This document shows, in pieces, positions 50,601-62,939 of a stretch of 64,000 nt of DNA (positions within the stretch are counted from its first letter, which is position 1; each line of letters starts with the position of its first letter). Source of the DNA: Apteryx mantelli (taxonomy: Eukaryota; Chordata; Aves; Apterygiformes; Apterygidae); NCBI RefSeq assembly GCF_036417845.1, contig NC_089980.1, positions 56,542,501 through 56,606,500 on the forward strand, written 5' to 3'. Below the pieces are notes generated by a model. That model saw only the letters and a list, made by a program, of their open reading frames with translations, was not told where the DNA came from and searched no databases. A program made the position numbers and the translations under genes.

Positions 50601-51710
50601 TTGCAATGGGATCGATAAGCTTTGGTCAGTGTTAGAAATAGCTGAGCAATGATTTGAAGCCTAGTAACAAGTTGAAAACTGTCTTGAGTGTTATTCATAC
50701 TTTCAAAGACTTACCATTTCTTATGCTAGAAGCAAAGCTACAGAACCTTAAAGATAAGGGCTTAGGTTTGGAGTGCAAGGACAGGACACTTCTGAAACAC
50801 TTACAATTATGCAAACCAATTACAGAGTATTTTGTCAATAGGGATGTTTCTTTAGGTGGGAACTGACTACTTACCAACTGGGTAGGAGGACACTTTTCTT
50901 GAATGCTTCAAAGGTGTTACCGTCCCCTAATTGAGATGGGAAACAGTGATTCAAATCTTCTGGAGATGAAAGCAAGTGAACATAGTAGCTGTATCTTAAA
51001 ACTGAATTTAGGGAAAAATGTGATAATTTCTTAATATAGAAAGATGTGCAGACATTCCTATAGCATGCTCTCAAGATTAAGTTCTTTAGGGTCCTGTAAG
51101 GGGTTGCTAAGGATTAGTTTTACTACAGCTTAGTAAAGGATGCTTGGTCACATTGAGGGATGTTTAGGAATTTAAAAACTAAATTTAAAAAAAAAAACTA
51201 AAATAGTAAAAATAGGTTTTAACAAGGTTTTAAGAAGTGTCAGAACTTAAGATGCAAAGAAACATTCAAAATCTTTGTAATTGCTTTTTAATAGCATGAA
51301 ATGGGAGAAATGTAGTGCAGAATTGAAGCTGAGATGTTTTTTTTCCCCACAGTTCTGTATTTCTCTTCTGTTAGTGGTATAAATAATAGAAGAAAATGCT
51401 ACCAAAACAAATTGCTACCAAACCCTATTTCTTCAGGATGGGGGGCTGGGGGAAATAGGAAGTGACCCTCAGCTTTTGGGGGGGAGGGGGAATCAGAGGC
51501 TGTTTTCCTACTGTAACACTAACTCTGATCTTTTAGATTCATGAATCTGCCCTACGAGCAAAGAACAGGAGACAAGTGGAGAAAAGGAAACTTTCTCAGA
51601 GGCGAGTACGATCTGCAGAAGCAGAGACAGCTTGTCGAATAAAGCCTGCCCCACCAGATAATCCCTGGATGACAGAGTACATGAGATGCTACTCAGCAAG
51701 AGCTCGGTGA
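37844..51710 (+). CDS. CCSAP: Centriole, cilia and spindle-associated protein, complete gene
   Basis: Three coding exons, 37844-38201, 47249-47532 and 51537-51710, with GT-AG introns in phases 1 and 0. They total 816 bases, or 271 residues plus stop, close to the roughly 270 known for CCSAP. The product binds microtubules at centrioles, spindles and ciliary axonemes. Exon 1 encodes the conserved N-terminal block ([15 protein letters not shown], then [18 protein letters not shown]) and an Ala/Ser/Glu-rich linker. Exon 2 encodes a charged [17 protein letters not shown] segment and the conserved [20 protein letters not shown]. Exon 3 encodes [18 protein letters not shown] and ends [15 protein letters not shown]. 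The ATG sits in a near-perfect Kozak context (GCCATGG). It lies downstream of ACTA1 in the same orientation and converges with RAB4A. No damage is seen. Confidence 0.96.
38202..47248 (+). other. CCSAP: CCSAP intron 1
   Basis: A 9-kb intron beginning GTAGGA inside the CpG island and ending in TTTTTTAG. It becomes AT-rich after about 38.7 kb. No coding frame with recognisable features, and no repeat family I can name, appears in it. It contains the C/A homopolymer junction at 44258-44289. Confidence 0.85.
44258..44289 (+). repeat. Poly(C)-poly(A) homopolymer junction
   Basis: Thirteen C followed directly by nineteen A, preceded by imperfect CCCT repeats. On the opposite strand this reads T19-G13. 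Such tracts are prone to length change and sequencing error, so the exact counts may not be reliable. Confidence 0.9.
47533..51536 (+). other. CCSAP: CCSAP intron 2
   Basis: A 4-kb intron starting GTAAGT and ending CTTTTAG. It contains a 1.1-kb CR1 insertion at about 47.98-49.12 kb. The rest is AT-rich and shows no coding potential. Confidence 0.9.
47984..49122 (+). mobile_element. 5'-truncated CR1 LINE
   Basis: The 3' part of a chicken-repeat-1 type non-LTR retrotransposon in CCSAP intron 2. The open frame from 47990 to 49039 encodes the C-terminal part of the reverse transcriptase. It opens AFDTVSQN, then has [11 protein letters not shown], the catalytic box FADDTKL (an F-A-D-D variant of YXDD) and the thumb and C-terminal region ending LDAILCNVL. 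The short 3' UTR carries TTGGACTAGATGATCTCCAG and ends in direct repeats of GATTCTGT, the CR1 hallmark. Truncation at the 5' end is typical of CR1. An uninterrupted frame of about 350 codons suggests a fairly young insertion, but without the first domains it cannot be autonomous. No target duplication is evident, as expected for CR1. Confidence 0.95.
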
Positions 51711-54700
51711 ATTATGATTTCCTTAAGCATCTTCAAAAAAAGTTAAGCATATCAGGACACTGGTGCAAGGAACCAAACTACTTATGCAAGGTTTTTACAG
51801 GGAGTTTCCAGCTGTTTGTTACAATATTTGTATCTTGGCTACCTACCTCACAGTGGGGTGTATAGTTGGAGCCATAACATTTAAAGAGGCTTTTAAATAT
51901 AGTTACCCAAATTTTTAAACAGTTCCCCTTTTGGGAATCTAAGTTTCAGGGCCTCTTCTGAAGGTGGGAGGGGAGATCCTTGGAGTACTGGCAGCCTAAG
52001 CAAACACTTTCTTGATCTTGGTTACAAATAATTTGTTGACCCTTAAATTAAAAGTTAAGTGCTCCAAATGATCAGGAGGTGGTTTTGGGGGAAAACTTTA
52101 AAGGTGTGATGAAGGAGCATTTGCATTTATAGTACTAACTGATTCAACACTTCTCCCAAAATAAGTAGATCAAGACAGGTAACAGGAAAGACAGCGGGCC
52201 TGGTAAACGGCACTAATAAATGTGGATGCTTTATGTAGATAACTGTCAAGTGTGGTCTGTATATAGAAACTTTCCCCCAAAAAACCCCAAAACTTGATTA
52301 GTGAATTTGCTGATATTTTCTTATTTTTTTTATTGATGTTTCTAAGGTCATTGGAATAAATTACTTGCCAGTCTTGGAACCACTTATTTTCAGAGCAAAG
52401 AACAGTTGCAGGATTACTTTGAGTTGCTGTGACTGTTATACCAAATGACTGATGTAGACAATTGCTATGTGATAGCTGCTGCTCAATAAGCAGTTGCTTG
52501 TTGTACCAATATCAACTTGGCATCACTGTATTGAGCCTGTGGTCACACTTATTTGTGCTTAATCATTTCAATGCCAGTTTATCAATGGAGAGGGTTGGCT
52601 TCTGTGCGGTGAAGTCTATTTTTAAACTATGAATATCTTTCTATGCTCAGTGGGGTCAGAGTGCAATATGCATTCCATTTGGTGGTATTGTATAATGAGT
52701 ATGCTGTTAGAGGTTTTAAACTTGAAAATCATTTTGATAAACCTTGTAGATGAAGTTCTGAGAAGCTTTCTGCCTCTCAAAATTGGTGCAGAACTCCTCG
52801 CTGAGGAGATGAGGATCAGAGGAGGACAGAAAGGTAACCTTTAGTAATCCACAGTATATAATGAAGAGTGAACACTTTCTTTATTTTTACATAGTAAAAC
52901 AGTCATTTGTCAGTTTATCAGTGTGTTTTTTCCCTTCAAGCTGCTGTAAATGAACTTTTTCAGTTTGGTAGCTGAGCTTTAGCCAGATCACTATTGTACT
53001 TGTGAGCTTCAAAGCTTTGAAATGTGCTGTGTTACCTTGGTTCTGAAACTCATTTTTTTTTAAACACTGACTAAACTCCAAACTTCTCACAAGAAGCACC
53101 GTTGCACTTCGGCAAAAGCCTGGACCAGTCTTAGCTTCATTCCGCAAACCAGTACTTCATAAAATATGACTATTTCATCATATAGCTAAATCAGATTAGA
53201 ATTTTCTAAGACTTTAGACCAGTGCCCCAAACTGAGGTTAACTATTCAGCTGGATGCCTTTATTCTGATTTTTTTTTTATTACCCAGTATGCTGTTTTTC
53301 CTCTTTAAATAACTGCTATAAATATGCTCAAGTTGCTTCTGACGCTGTTTTATTCGGAAATCCAACCTAGCTTTGAACAGTAGCGGCAGAAATCTAACAA
53401 GCAGTATTTAATAGTCCCACTGAATAAAGACTGCCTGTTACTGTTGCCCAGAACACCATCTACACTTTTGGCTTTGTAGACTTTTAAAGTATGTAACCAT
53501 AGCAACTGGACTGTGCCCTCAATCCATTTGTCTGCATTAAATAACTTAATTCTGTGGGGCAGGACTCATCTTGCCATACTTTCAAAAATGTTTCTAGACT
53601 TCTCTTCCCACTGAGAATGGAGGAGCCTAGAAGACCATGTGCCTACCTACCTTAAGTACCTATTTTAGGATAAGAGGGATCTCCCACTAGATGTCAGCCT
53701 TTCAATAATTACAGAAGGTCTAAATGTCTTCTGCCTTGGATACAGGGTACCAAACTCAAGCCATCTCAAATGGGGGTGTTCAGGTGTTCTGCAGAGCATG
53801 AGAACCTCAACTGCATCAGGGCTGCTGGGTACTGAGGAGTGTTCTAAGAGTTCTCATCCTTAATTTGTCTGGTCAAAAGCTGTCCTCCACCAAAAAATCT
53901 CCTAGAAGGCAGCAGTGATGCTAATCAGGCCATGTGAGTCACTGTCATGCTTTTAAATAGTCTGTAGCTAAAAATAGTCATGAGTGCTATATTGGTACTT
54001 TTTTTAGTACTATAAAGCTTGAAGTGAGGGGCAAACTATTCTGTAGATCAGGTAGCTTTCCTGTATTTCCCAAAGTCCCACATTATTCGACTCTTAAACC
54101 CAAGGCTAGCAGATTTGCTTTGAATATGTGAAATAATATAGTCCTGATCACTGCAAGCTGTATATTCAAGATATTTGGCATGTGACAGACTGAAGTCTGG
54201 AAAATAGCTATCAGTGTTTTGATACAAATTCTGACAAAAAGCTAATTGATTTGGAAAGCAAAACACTTCAAGTATAAAAGCTTTAACTATATTCTTTAGA
54301 CTTACAGAGAAGTAAGGCTGTCTTGCATCAAATCACTCATTCAAAGATGGAAAAACTAGTGAATATTTACCCAATCAATTAAAGAAGTGCTGAACTTTAT
54401 CTTGCATGGACTCTTGAATTCAGCCATGTGGTAAATGCTTCTCACTCCTGTTTTAAAAGTAAGACTTTGATATTCATAAGAACACAGAAAACAGTTGTCC
54501 GGTCTTCATTAAAACAACTGTCTGTTCCTTTCAGTTTCTGAAAGCACTTAGCTTAGTGAAACTTTAAGATTTTCAGTGTGTAATGCTGCAATTTAATTAT
54601 TGTGTTGTGAAGCCTAGTGTTTACAATGTAAAATGTTGCAATGAAAACTGTGTAAGGATGTCCCTGTAAAATAGAGTAGCATGCTTGTGCAGTCACATCT

Positions 54701-56790
54701 TCACAACTATAAATTACAGATTTTGTTAGTGGAAGCTAAGATAGTCAAAGTGATACTTAAATTTAGAGACAAACTTAAACCTGTGAGGGACAGTCCTGAA
54801 TTTTTGGTAAAGAAAGAACTTTATCCAGGCAGCAGATGCACATTTTAATCAAATTTCTAGTTTGTAGGGAAATACATCTGCCCCCTGCATTTTTTTTTAT
54901 GGTGTAATGCACTGACTCTGAGTTAAAGGCCTCAGATTTGTTTTTTAACCAGGATAGGGACCAAAAGCTAGCAATCTGAGGGCCTACATGCAGTAACCTG
55001 TATGTTCCAGCTCAGTGCACACAGCAGCAAAGCCATATATGGAGCCTGACTCAAGACCTTGCTGGTAGCCTCTATAAGATTAGGGGTAGAAGGGAGTAGG
55101 AAGCTGCCTCAGCTGTTGTTAGCACTGAATTCACTTTAAAAACTATAGGGAAATACCATCTAAGCTTGAAGCAATATGTGATTTTTTTTTAAGAGTTTTT
55201 AATAGTATTTGTTTTTTAAAGCTTCTGTATTGTATGTAATAGCATAGTGTCAACTTGCATATGTGAATAAAATAAGTGACACAAAGTGCCTTGACTGCTT
55301 GTACTGTAGTATTTGGGGCTTGGATTTTTTCCACTGCAGGGCTCTTGCAGACTCTGCCTGCTGATTACAAACCCCACTAACTCTGGCTTCACTGGCTGCC
55401 TGCTTTTCCCATGTCCTAGCCCCTCATGGAGAATAAATGATACAGGTTTCTGATAGGTGCTACCAGTATAAAGACTAGTGTAGGGTAAAGCTAGATTAGT
55501 TAAATCCTTCAGAGCTGAGCTTGTCTCCTGTGTTTCTAAAACATACAACTATCTTGGAAGAACTCCCCTGTGGATTCTCTCCTGCTACCCTTTTCCCAGT
55601 GACTGGCTTTCCCCAGCAATCACTTAGGGGGAAAAAAATGGAGCCTACATTCAGACAGGCACTGTCTGAAATGCTATGCCACCTGACGCCTTTGTAAAAT
55701 GTTGTTTAGAACTTTGGAAAAAGGACGTAGTGTGGGGAGAAAAGCAGGAAGGTGCATCTTCAAAAATTATAATCTTGCAAGTGTTTAAGATTTAGGAAAA
55801 CTTATTAAGGAGTGGCTACATTAAAGTCCTATGTGCTACTGGCCTCTACAGAAAAAGAGGAGACAACTAAGACTAACTGGTGCTTTTTTCACTCTATGGT
55901 TTTATAACAAACTTAAGTGCACCATTTTCTTTCATGAGCTTTTTATATGCTTTTCTTCCAGCATGTAAAATGCAAATACAATGAGAATTTTTTTTCAGCA
56001 TATAGAATGTAAATACAAATGAGTTGCACAAAGTAATTGGATTTTTTATAATACTCCTTTTTTAAGGTTCTACAGGAGCTGGGAACATCTGAGCCCAGAT
56101 TCCTAGTTGGAAGAGACTGACAAGATAGAGGCCAGCTGTGTAATTCAGCCTGAGTTGCCTTATATTCTGGGTGGGAGTTTGAGAAGAGCAAATACAGAAT
56201 TCAAGTTGTACAGAAACATCTGTGTTGTTTTTTTAAGCATTGTTAGCTTGTAAAAACACATTTTGCAGGAGATCTACACTGATGCTTCAAACTTTCCTAG
56301 AAAGGAACTGTCTGTGCACAGAAAAGCAGATAGAAGGAAGTTAGGTGCACTTCATCCAGCTTTGCAGCCATAAGCACTAAAGGACAGGCACAAATGGAGA
56401 GAAATTAAGTCTGAAGACACCTTGCAATTGCTCCATGTCTAACTTGGAGTAGCAGCAGCAGAGCTCAGGTGCCTGGGCCTGCTGTGCCAGAACTACCTGA
56501 GCTGTGGGGGGCCCCAGGAAAAGCTGGGGCCAGAGGGGCTTCAGGCTGAGCAGCAAGACAGGTGGTGCACAGGGCTGGGGCAGTGACTGCTCTGCTTCCA
56601 GCTCCTGGGAAATGTGCTGAAGCCCTCCAGTTCTCTTTGCTGCTGCTTTCCTAGCCCAGTACTGACTGTACCATGACTTTAGCAGAAACATCTTGTTTTT
56701 TCAAGACCATCTACAGTTTGTCTTGTTTAAAGAGGTAGCTTAGCTGGCAAAATTTGTACAATAAACAGTTTGCTATAGAACACCTAGAAT
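51711..56790 (+). other. CCSAP: CCSAP 3' UTR (maximal extent)
   Basis: AT-rich sequence with no further coding. AATAAA occurs at 52215-52220, 52355-52360, 53423-53428, 55266-55271 and 56760-56765. I take the last as the end of the longest form because the opposing gene begins its 3' end there. Shorter forms are likely; the choice cannot be made from sequence. Confidence 0.55.
56760..56765 (+). terminator. CCSAP: Distal poly(A) signal on the CCSAP strand
   Basis: Canonical AATAAA, 5.05 kb after the CCSAP stop. Cleavage would fall near 56780-56795. It faces a minus-strand AATAAA 40 bases away. Use is inferred. Confidence 0.5.
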
Positions 56791-56804
56791 ATCAAGAAAA
56801 ATTC

Positions 56805-56810
56805 TTTATT
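56805..56810 (-). terminator. RAB4A: Distal poly(A) signal on the RAB4A strand
   Basis: Reads CTGAATAAAGAA on the minus strand. Cleavage would fall at about 56775-56790, inside the predicted cleavage zone of the convergent CCSAP transcript. Confidence 0.5.
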
Positions 56811-59800
56811 CAGTGTTAGATACAAGCATCAAATGAAATAGTGTAGTCCCAACAGACTCATTAAAAGGCAAGACAAAGGCTTTTATATGACATTTAAACC
56901 TTTTAAAGTTTGAACAGCTAAAGCTCCACAACCAATAAATTTTAGTATTTGGGTGTCTTGTATATTAAAACCCTAAGCCATTTTGCTTTGGTAGAGTAAG
57001 AACTTCACTGTATGCTAAAAACATACATGGGTTAAATATATACCACTTGATATTTAGGTGAGCTAGGGCTTGGTTTACCCTGTGAACTGTAACAAAGTTT
57101 AAAATCTACCTCAGGGCTGTTACTGGCTTGATGTTTATTTTTATAAATATAAAATCCTTAGAGGAGAAATAGTAAGCAATATAACATGCACTGCTGAGAG
57201 CTATTTCTTCTAATAGCATTTCCCTCAGCAGTTGCTGTATTAGAAATTTCTTTTTTTATGTTATAGTAAGATATGCAGCATAAAAGGTGGTAACATTTTA
57301 CAAAGCATTTATATTAGCCTGCTTAATGTGTTCTAGTAGCATAAGGGTGCACTTTAAAAAAAACAGTAGAAACTATGTCAAAATGGATTATAATGAAGTT
57401 ATTCCTTCTTTCCTCATGAGGAGAGCTTAAGACAACTGGTTACAGGAAAAAGTGCTTACTACTTCTTAACCCCAAAACTTTATCAAAATGATCAAAACTA
57501 CTATGAACAAGAGGCCGGTCTTCTAGATAAAGGAAAAGGTGAGTGTAAAAAAATAACAAAAAACACACCACTGCAAAACCCTGAAGATTTAAGCAATACA
57601 CTGCTGAAAGAAAAGGAACAGAATTAAGTAGTCCTTCCCCTTTCCTTTCAAAGGAAAGAAATTCTGATCAAAAGCCAACTCCATTTCAACCATGGTAATA
57701 GTGGCAGAAGAGAGACTGTTACCTGTGCTATGTCAGAGCTGATAAATGCTCAGCTCTGTTTTATCAGTGTACCAAGAACTTTGATTAAATTATGAGAAAG
57801 GAGGAAAAAAAAAAAAAGACTCCCTGATATCTCATTTTTCTAGCATTTCAGCATTGGTTTGGGGTTTTTAGAAACTCCTCACCACCTCCAACCTCTGGCA
57901 GAAATACAACATAACTCATTTGAATAATATTCTATTTGGATCGGTAGAGGAGGTAACTACATCCAATACCTAGTTCAGTGGATTTGTTTTTTTGGTAATT
58001 TGTTTCCACTACCCAAAACTGGAAGTAATTACTTGAATGAGGATTAAGACAGGTAAGTTCTTGTAAATGCCAGATTAAGCTGCTTCAAAAACAATCTACG
58101 ATCTTAACGGGAAGGGAATGCTCCTTCAGAATAATTGTTATCAATTATGTAACAAATCCAACCTTGCATGAGATAGATAGGCAATAGAGAAATATATAAC
58201 AAAAAAACTCTTTGGACCCAACAGTCTTCTTAAGACTCAACCTAGGCTTTTCCAGTACAAAGCAAATACAATTCTTTATAGACTTTTAATTCAGAGATGA
58301 CTTAGCTGTATAACTTCTAGAAAAGCATCCATCTGAACCAGAAATGTCAGGGTAAAGGGAATACCTTTAAACAGAATTCCTTGAAAGATGGTATATCTCT
58401 CTGCAGCATTCTTGCCTTGCTTTTGTGCTATGACTGCCCTCTGAATTACAGCATCAGTTGGGTTTTAGTTGGTAAGTGTCCCTTAAATACAAAAGATTCC
58501 TATATAGAAAATAATAAAGCATATTTGCCCTTGAGATTTCAATAGTAGGTTCCGATCAACTATCTTCTGTGTTAGCATGCATTCCCAAGGAGACATACAA
58601 TTTCTAGTTCAAGTAATTAAGTAAAAATGTCACTAGTGATTTCCATCAGTGCAACTATGCTGGCCCTGCTCCCATTTCTTTACTAGATTGCATTTAGATA
58701 TCACTAGAAACACTAAGCTTAAATCCACAGCTCCTTGTCTGGCAATACAAAAGCCACAGATGTCTTAATTGATCAATTGTCATGACACTATAAAAATGAT
58801 ATGCAATGTTTGTGGTTCTGGCCTCCCTCTTGAACCTCTGCAAGTCTCTTCCTCTTCTGTCTCCAGCAGAGCAATGAGGACAGGATTTCTAATTTGTTGT
58901 CCCATACCTTTTCCCCACAATAAAAAAAGGGTAGGAGGGAAGTCCAAATTGCATGTTTTAACATATTAACATCAATACCAAGGCTGAAAGTCCCCTTGAT
59001 GAGTTTCAGGGGAACAAAGAACTACATAAGCAGTGTGCTTATTTTTTCCCCCTCCGTTATGTGAATCTCCTGGGGGCAATGCAGACAGCTCTACATGGAG
59101 TGCACTCACAAAGTTCAAAGGTAGAGCTCCAGCAAGATGGACTGCAAGTTCCCAAATGTAAAGTCTAATTTTAAACATTCATAAAGTAAAACTAAGAACT
59201 TGAAATTTTAAAACCCAAGAAATTGATATTTTAAATTTCTTACATTCAGCATACTTTGGAAGAACCCACTTGGGTTCAGTTTGTACCTTACCAGGTATGC
59301 TTTCAGCAGAAGTCTCTCTTCCATAGCTGATTGCTTTGTTAGTGATAAGAGCTTAAGAGAACTCTTACCATGATCATTTTCTGTAAGCCCATGCCTGTGG
59401 ACTAGAGTCACAAATAAACAGAATATGCATGGTTCCATTCACACATAAATACTACCTCATGACATCAGTGCTATACAAGGTATCAGGACCAAGAAAACAG
59501 AAAAATCCAAAATCCAAGTAGATCCAAGTAGTCAACAGCCATTTGATACTTAGAAAGAGTTCTTTTCTAAACCTTTGAAGTTTGATAAAAGACCTTTGAA
59601 AGAGATTTATTTAAGAATTGTGAGAAAATAGGATAGGTGCACTTCAATAAAAATGTCTTTCCAAATTGACGTATTAGTAAACATAAGTAAGTGTGCTAAC
59701 CATATGTTGAGTATTAGTCATGTAAACAGCTTGTAGAATGTGGCAAACAACTAAGGAAAAAAAATCCATCACTGACAGTCAATGCCAGTGGCTTTGTAAT

Positions 59801-60038
59801 TCCGGTAATAAATATAACCTATTGTGCAACAAACAAACATGATAAAGCCTACCTCAGTTAAATTTTAGTTTATATGATAAAAAAATAAAATATTAAACTG
59901 CTTGTAGTGCAACATTCTATCATCATATATAAGTATACCATGCTTTGTAAATTTACCGTTACATTATATACAGTATAGAGCAATGCTTTAAACTAAAGAT
60001 GAAGGAACAAAAATAGGTAATGGAAAATGTTTACATAC

Positions 60039-60245
60039 AGGTATGAGCCTTAATATTGTCCACCAAATTATAAGGTTTGTTTTGCAGTCTTTTGTGTCAC
60101 GTGCACATTCCTGCATCACATTACACAGTTCACTGTCAGCAGTGGTCTGCTCCTGTTTATATATAGTTGGAAGATGTTTTAAAAAAAACTGCATAGCCTT
60201 CAAACCTTTTCTGTCTGTTTCTTCAAACACCATTTGCATCGACAG
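60039..60245 (-). other. Coding-like block with splice-like borders in the RAB4A 3' UTR
   Basis: On the minus strand, 207 bases (exactly 69 codons) are open between an acceptor-like ATTTTTCAG and a donor-like GTATGT. The surrounding open frame spans about 100 codons (59988-60290). The encoded peptide has normal composition, includes MVFEETDRKGLKAMQFFLKH and then several cysteines, and is not low-complexity. I do not recognise its family. The human locus has a small reported gene, SPHAR, associated with the RAB4A 3' region; whether this is its counterpart I cannot verify. Alternatives are an alternative RAB4A exon, a decayed insertion, or chance. Confidence 0.3.
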
Positions 60246-61665
60246 CTGAAAAATACATAAGAGCTCCATCACTTTTGTACATCTGATCAATATTAAAACT
60301 CAATTCCTGAAATAAGATCAGTGAACATTCACTCCTGTACAGTCATAACAGAGTCAGAGTAAACGGATGCCCTTTTTACCAGTCTTTTTGTTGAAGGATC
60401 ATATTTTATGTAAGGAAAATGGGAGGAAAGGAATTTGAAGATTCCTATGTATTATTTAAAATTCTGAGCTTTAATTGGGAGCTAAGCTCCCAGAATATAC
60501 AAAGAACAAAAAGTGAGATTACAGAATTGAATGCAGCCTTATTTAATGTTCTGTAAAATTTTTGCTGGCAGTTTCAGTAACGTGGTGTGCATTGTTCAAA
60601 ATGATCAAAATGAATACAGTAAAAACAGTGTAATAACTCTGCTTTCAGTACTAGTTTAGTTTGATATCGCTGCCCTCATTTGTTAGAGAGGTGAGGATTA
60701 GTGATGTCAGAATAACTACACAGCAATTCCTTAATTATTCTCATTATTGACTGAGGGAGAAAGCACTGTCCTATCCATTTATATACTGCAAGGAGTTAGT
60801 TATCTAAAAACTGAAAGGTGTCAAAGAAGGATAAGTGTTTATGAGAAAGACTAACTACCAGGCTGTTTTAGGGGGTAGATTATGAGACTTCAAGCTCTCT
60901 TTGCCTATTACCGCTAAAGGGAAAAATCTCTTCCTCACTTTCCCTGTTGGGTGTCTTTGGAAGCCAGCACTCCCATGCTATAGGCTGCAAAAGCCCTAGG
61001 GAGCAGCTTGCTTGAAATAGCAACACTGCTTAAGCAGCAAATATTACTATTCTTTTGTTGACATTTCCGCTCATGGCAGTCAGAAATGGGAACTACTTTG
61101 GGCTGTTTTTCCTTTTAGGGACACAAAAAGTCAGTGGAAGTTTGGAATCCAATACTACCTTTAATTTTCAAGCCTCTTAGTCTTTAAACTTTGTATTTTC
61201 AGAAGAGACTATACAATAGCTTTTAACAAGATTCTGGTGCAAGATACTGCACCATACATTTCATGAATTCTCATTTCCAAGAATATTTTCCCATGATACC
61301 ATGGATTCACCTTCTCTTCAGTGGATTAGGTAACTATAAAGGGTATAATGCTTTTCAGGGATTCAGAATTTTTAAATGTTTTCAATCGCATTACTCAGAA
61401 TAAGTAAAAAACCCATAAATATTTAGAAAGACCATTAGTCTTCCTTTGGTGGGTAGATGGTAGAAGAAAAATCAAGTATAAAAACTCAGTTCTACTGTGC
61501 ATTACTTCATTAGAATCTATATTGTTTTACAGGCTAACTGTGGAAAAGCCAGGCAGCTGAAATAGCATGTTTATGAAATAAGGTAATTTACCAAATGCCC
61601 CAAGATTTTGTAACCTTACCTTCTGTATCTAAGGTCAGTATTTGGGATTTTTGTATTTTGTTTCT

Positions 61666-61781
61666 TTAACACCCACATTCCTGAGCACTTTCTGCTTGCG
61701 CTCTTCGTGGTGATCTCAGCTGTCTCAAGGCTGCATCGCCATACTGAATACCTGAGCCCATTCTTTCTGGATCTAGTTCTC
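61666..61781 (-). CDS. RAB4A: RAB4A small GTPase, last coding exon
   Basis: The minus-strand exon begins after TTTGTTTCTCATCAG (AG just above 61781). It completes a split Gly codon, giving [16 protein letters not shown], then [15 protein letters not shown] and the terminal ECGC, with TAA at 61666-61668. This is the C-terminal tail of Rab4A. The CXC end is doubly geranylgeranylated to anchor the protein on early and recycling endosomes. The Ser-Pro in QLRSPRR corresponds to the known mitotic phosphorylation site. The GTP-binding domain lies in upstream exons beyond the window. RAB4A converging on CCSAP is the expected tetrapod arrangement. Only this exon is present. Confidence 0.96.
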
Positions 61782-62400
61782 CTGATGAGAAACAAAATGG
61801 TCACAGAAGATGGATCACTTTTACTTACTTATAGATAATATATTCTAAGTTAAAGACAACATCAGATACAAACAATGACATTCTGCTCTAGTGATGAATA
61901 GATCTACTGCAATTCTGGCTGCCTTCAGGCAATTCCAAACCTGAATCATTTTCTCCAGTAATTTCAACCGCCTTAATCATAATGAGAAAGCAGTTGTCTC
62001 TGAGTTAAACTGCAACAAGAAATCTTTTTGCACCTACTACTTCTAACAAAGGAAATGTCTAAAATATCTGCAAACACTGTTTCAAGTTATAAGATACCTG
62101 GTTTCAAAGATTAATTTGCAAATAAAGAAGTGCTATAAATCTCAAGCCAAACAAAAATGGATCAATCTGACAGTAGGAGTTTATAAAGCAATGCTGTCAG
62201 AGGAAATAATAGTCTCAACCTTCCCTGTTTCTGCTATTCATTGCTATAACTAACTTGGTTACTCCATCCCCTGTGCCTTCAGAAATGTTCTCACAGCTAC
62301 ATGCTGAACTGGCCAAGGTTAGAACTAGTAAATTAAAAAAAAAAAAAAAAAGTGAAAAATCCCTTCAGTTCAGATCACTTAGGTTAGCCACACACATGTG

Positions 62401-62912
62401 CACCCTCAGTAAGCTAGCAGCTGACACTGCATTGAGGGGAGCAGTTGATAGCTGGAGGGCAGCACTGCCATTCAGAAAGATCTTCACAGGCTGGAGGAAC
62501 AGGCTACCAGGAACCTTGCGAAATTCAGCGCTACAGATGCAGAGCTCTGTATCTGCAATGGAACAACCCCAAGCAGTGGTGCAGGCCTGGCACTGATAAA
62601 GTAAGTAGCAGCGCTGCAAAAAAGGACCTGTGACAGGGGGGGTGAGGGTGGGGTGAGGTGGGTCCTGATGGACAGGTTGACCATGAAGCAGTAGTACGTA
62701 GCTGTGGCCATGAGGGATAACAACACATTGGGCTGCAATAGCAAGAGTGTAGACAGCAGAGAGAAGTTGAGAAAAGTGATTATTTCCCTCTACTTGGCAC
62801 TTAAGAAAGAGTACTGTGTTCAGTTGTGGGTTCCCCAGTACAGAAGAGAGACACTGGAGAGAGTTCAGCAGAAGGCTGAACATTAAGACAGTTAGGGACT
62901 GCAGCACATTCC
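62401..62912 (+). mobile_element. Degraded CR1 LINE fragment
   Basis: The plus strand aligns by eye with about 48225-48720 of the younger CR1 in this window. Shared stretches include CACCCTCAG, CACTGCCATTCA, CACAGGCTGGAG, ACAACACATTGGGCTGCAA, GAGTACTGTGT and CCCCAGTACA. Numerous indels and stops break the reverse transcriptase frame. It lies antisense to RAB4A in its last intron and is clearly much older than the CCSAP copy. Confidence 0.85.
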
Positions 62913-62939
62913 TGTTAGGTTACGTGGTCAGAAAATAAA

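Larger units (their letters stand above)
56780..61665 (-). other. RAB4A: RAB4A 3' UTR (maximal extent)
   Basis: About 4.9 kb of AT-rich sequence after the RAB4A stop on the minus strand, ending at the AATAAA at 56805-56810. Minus-strand AATAAA also occurs at 57134-57139 and 59606-59611 and could give shorter forms. It contains a coding-like block at 60039-60245, listed separately. Confidence 0.55.
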
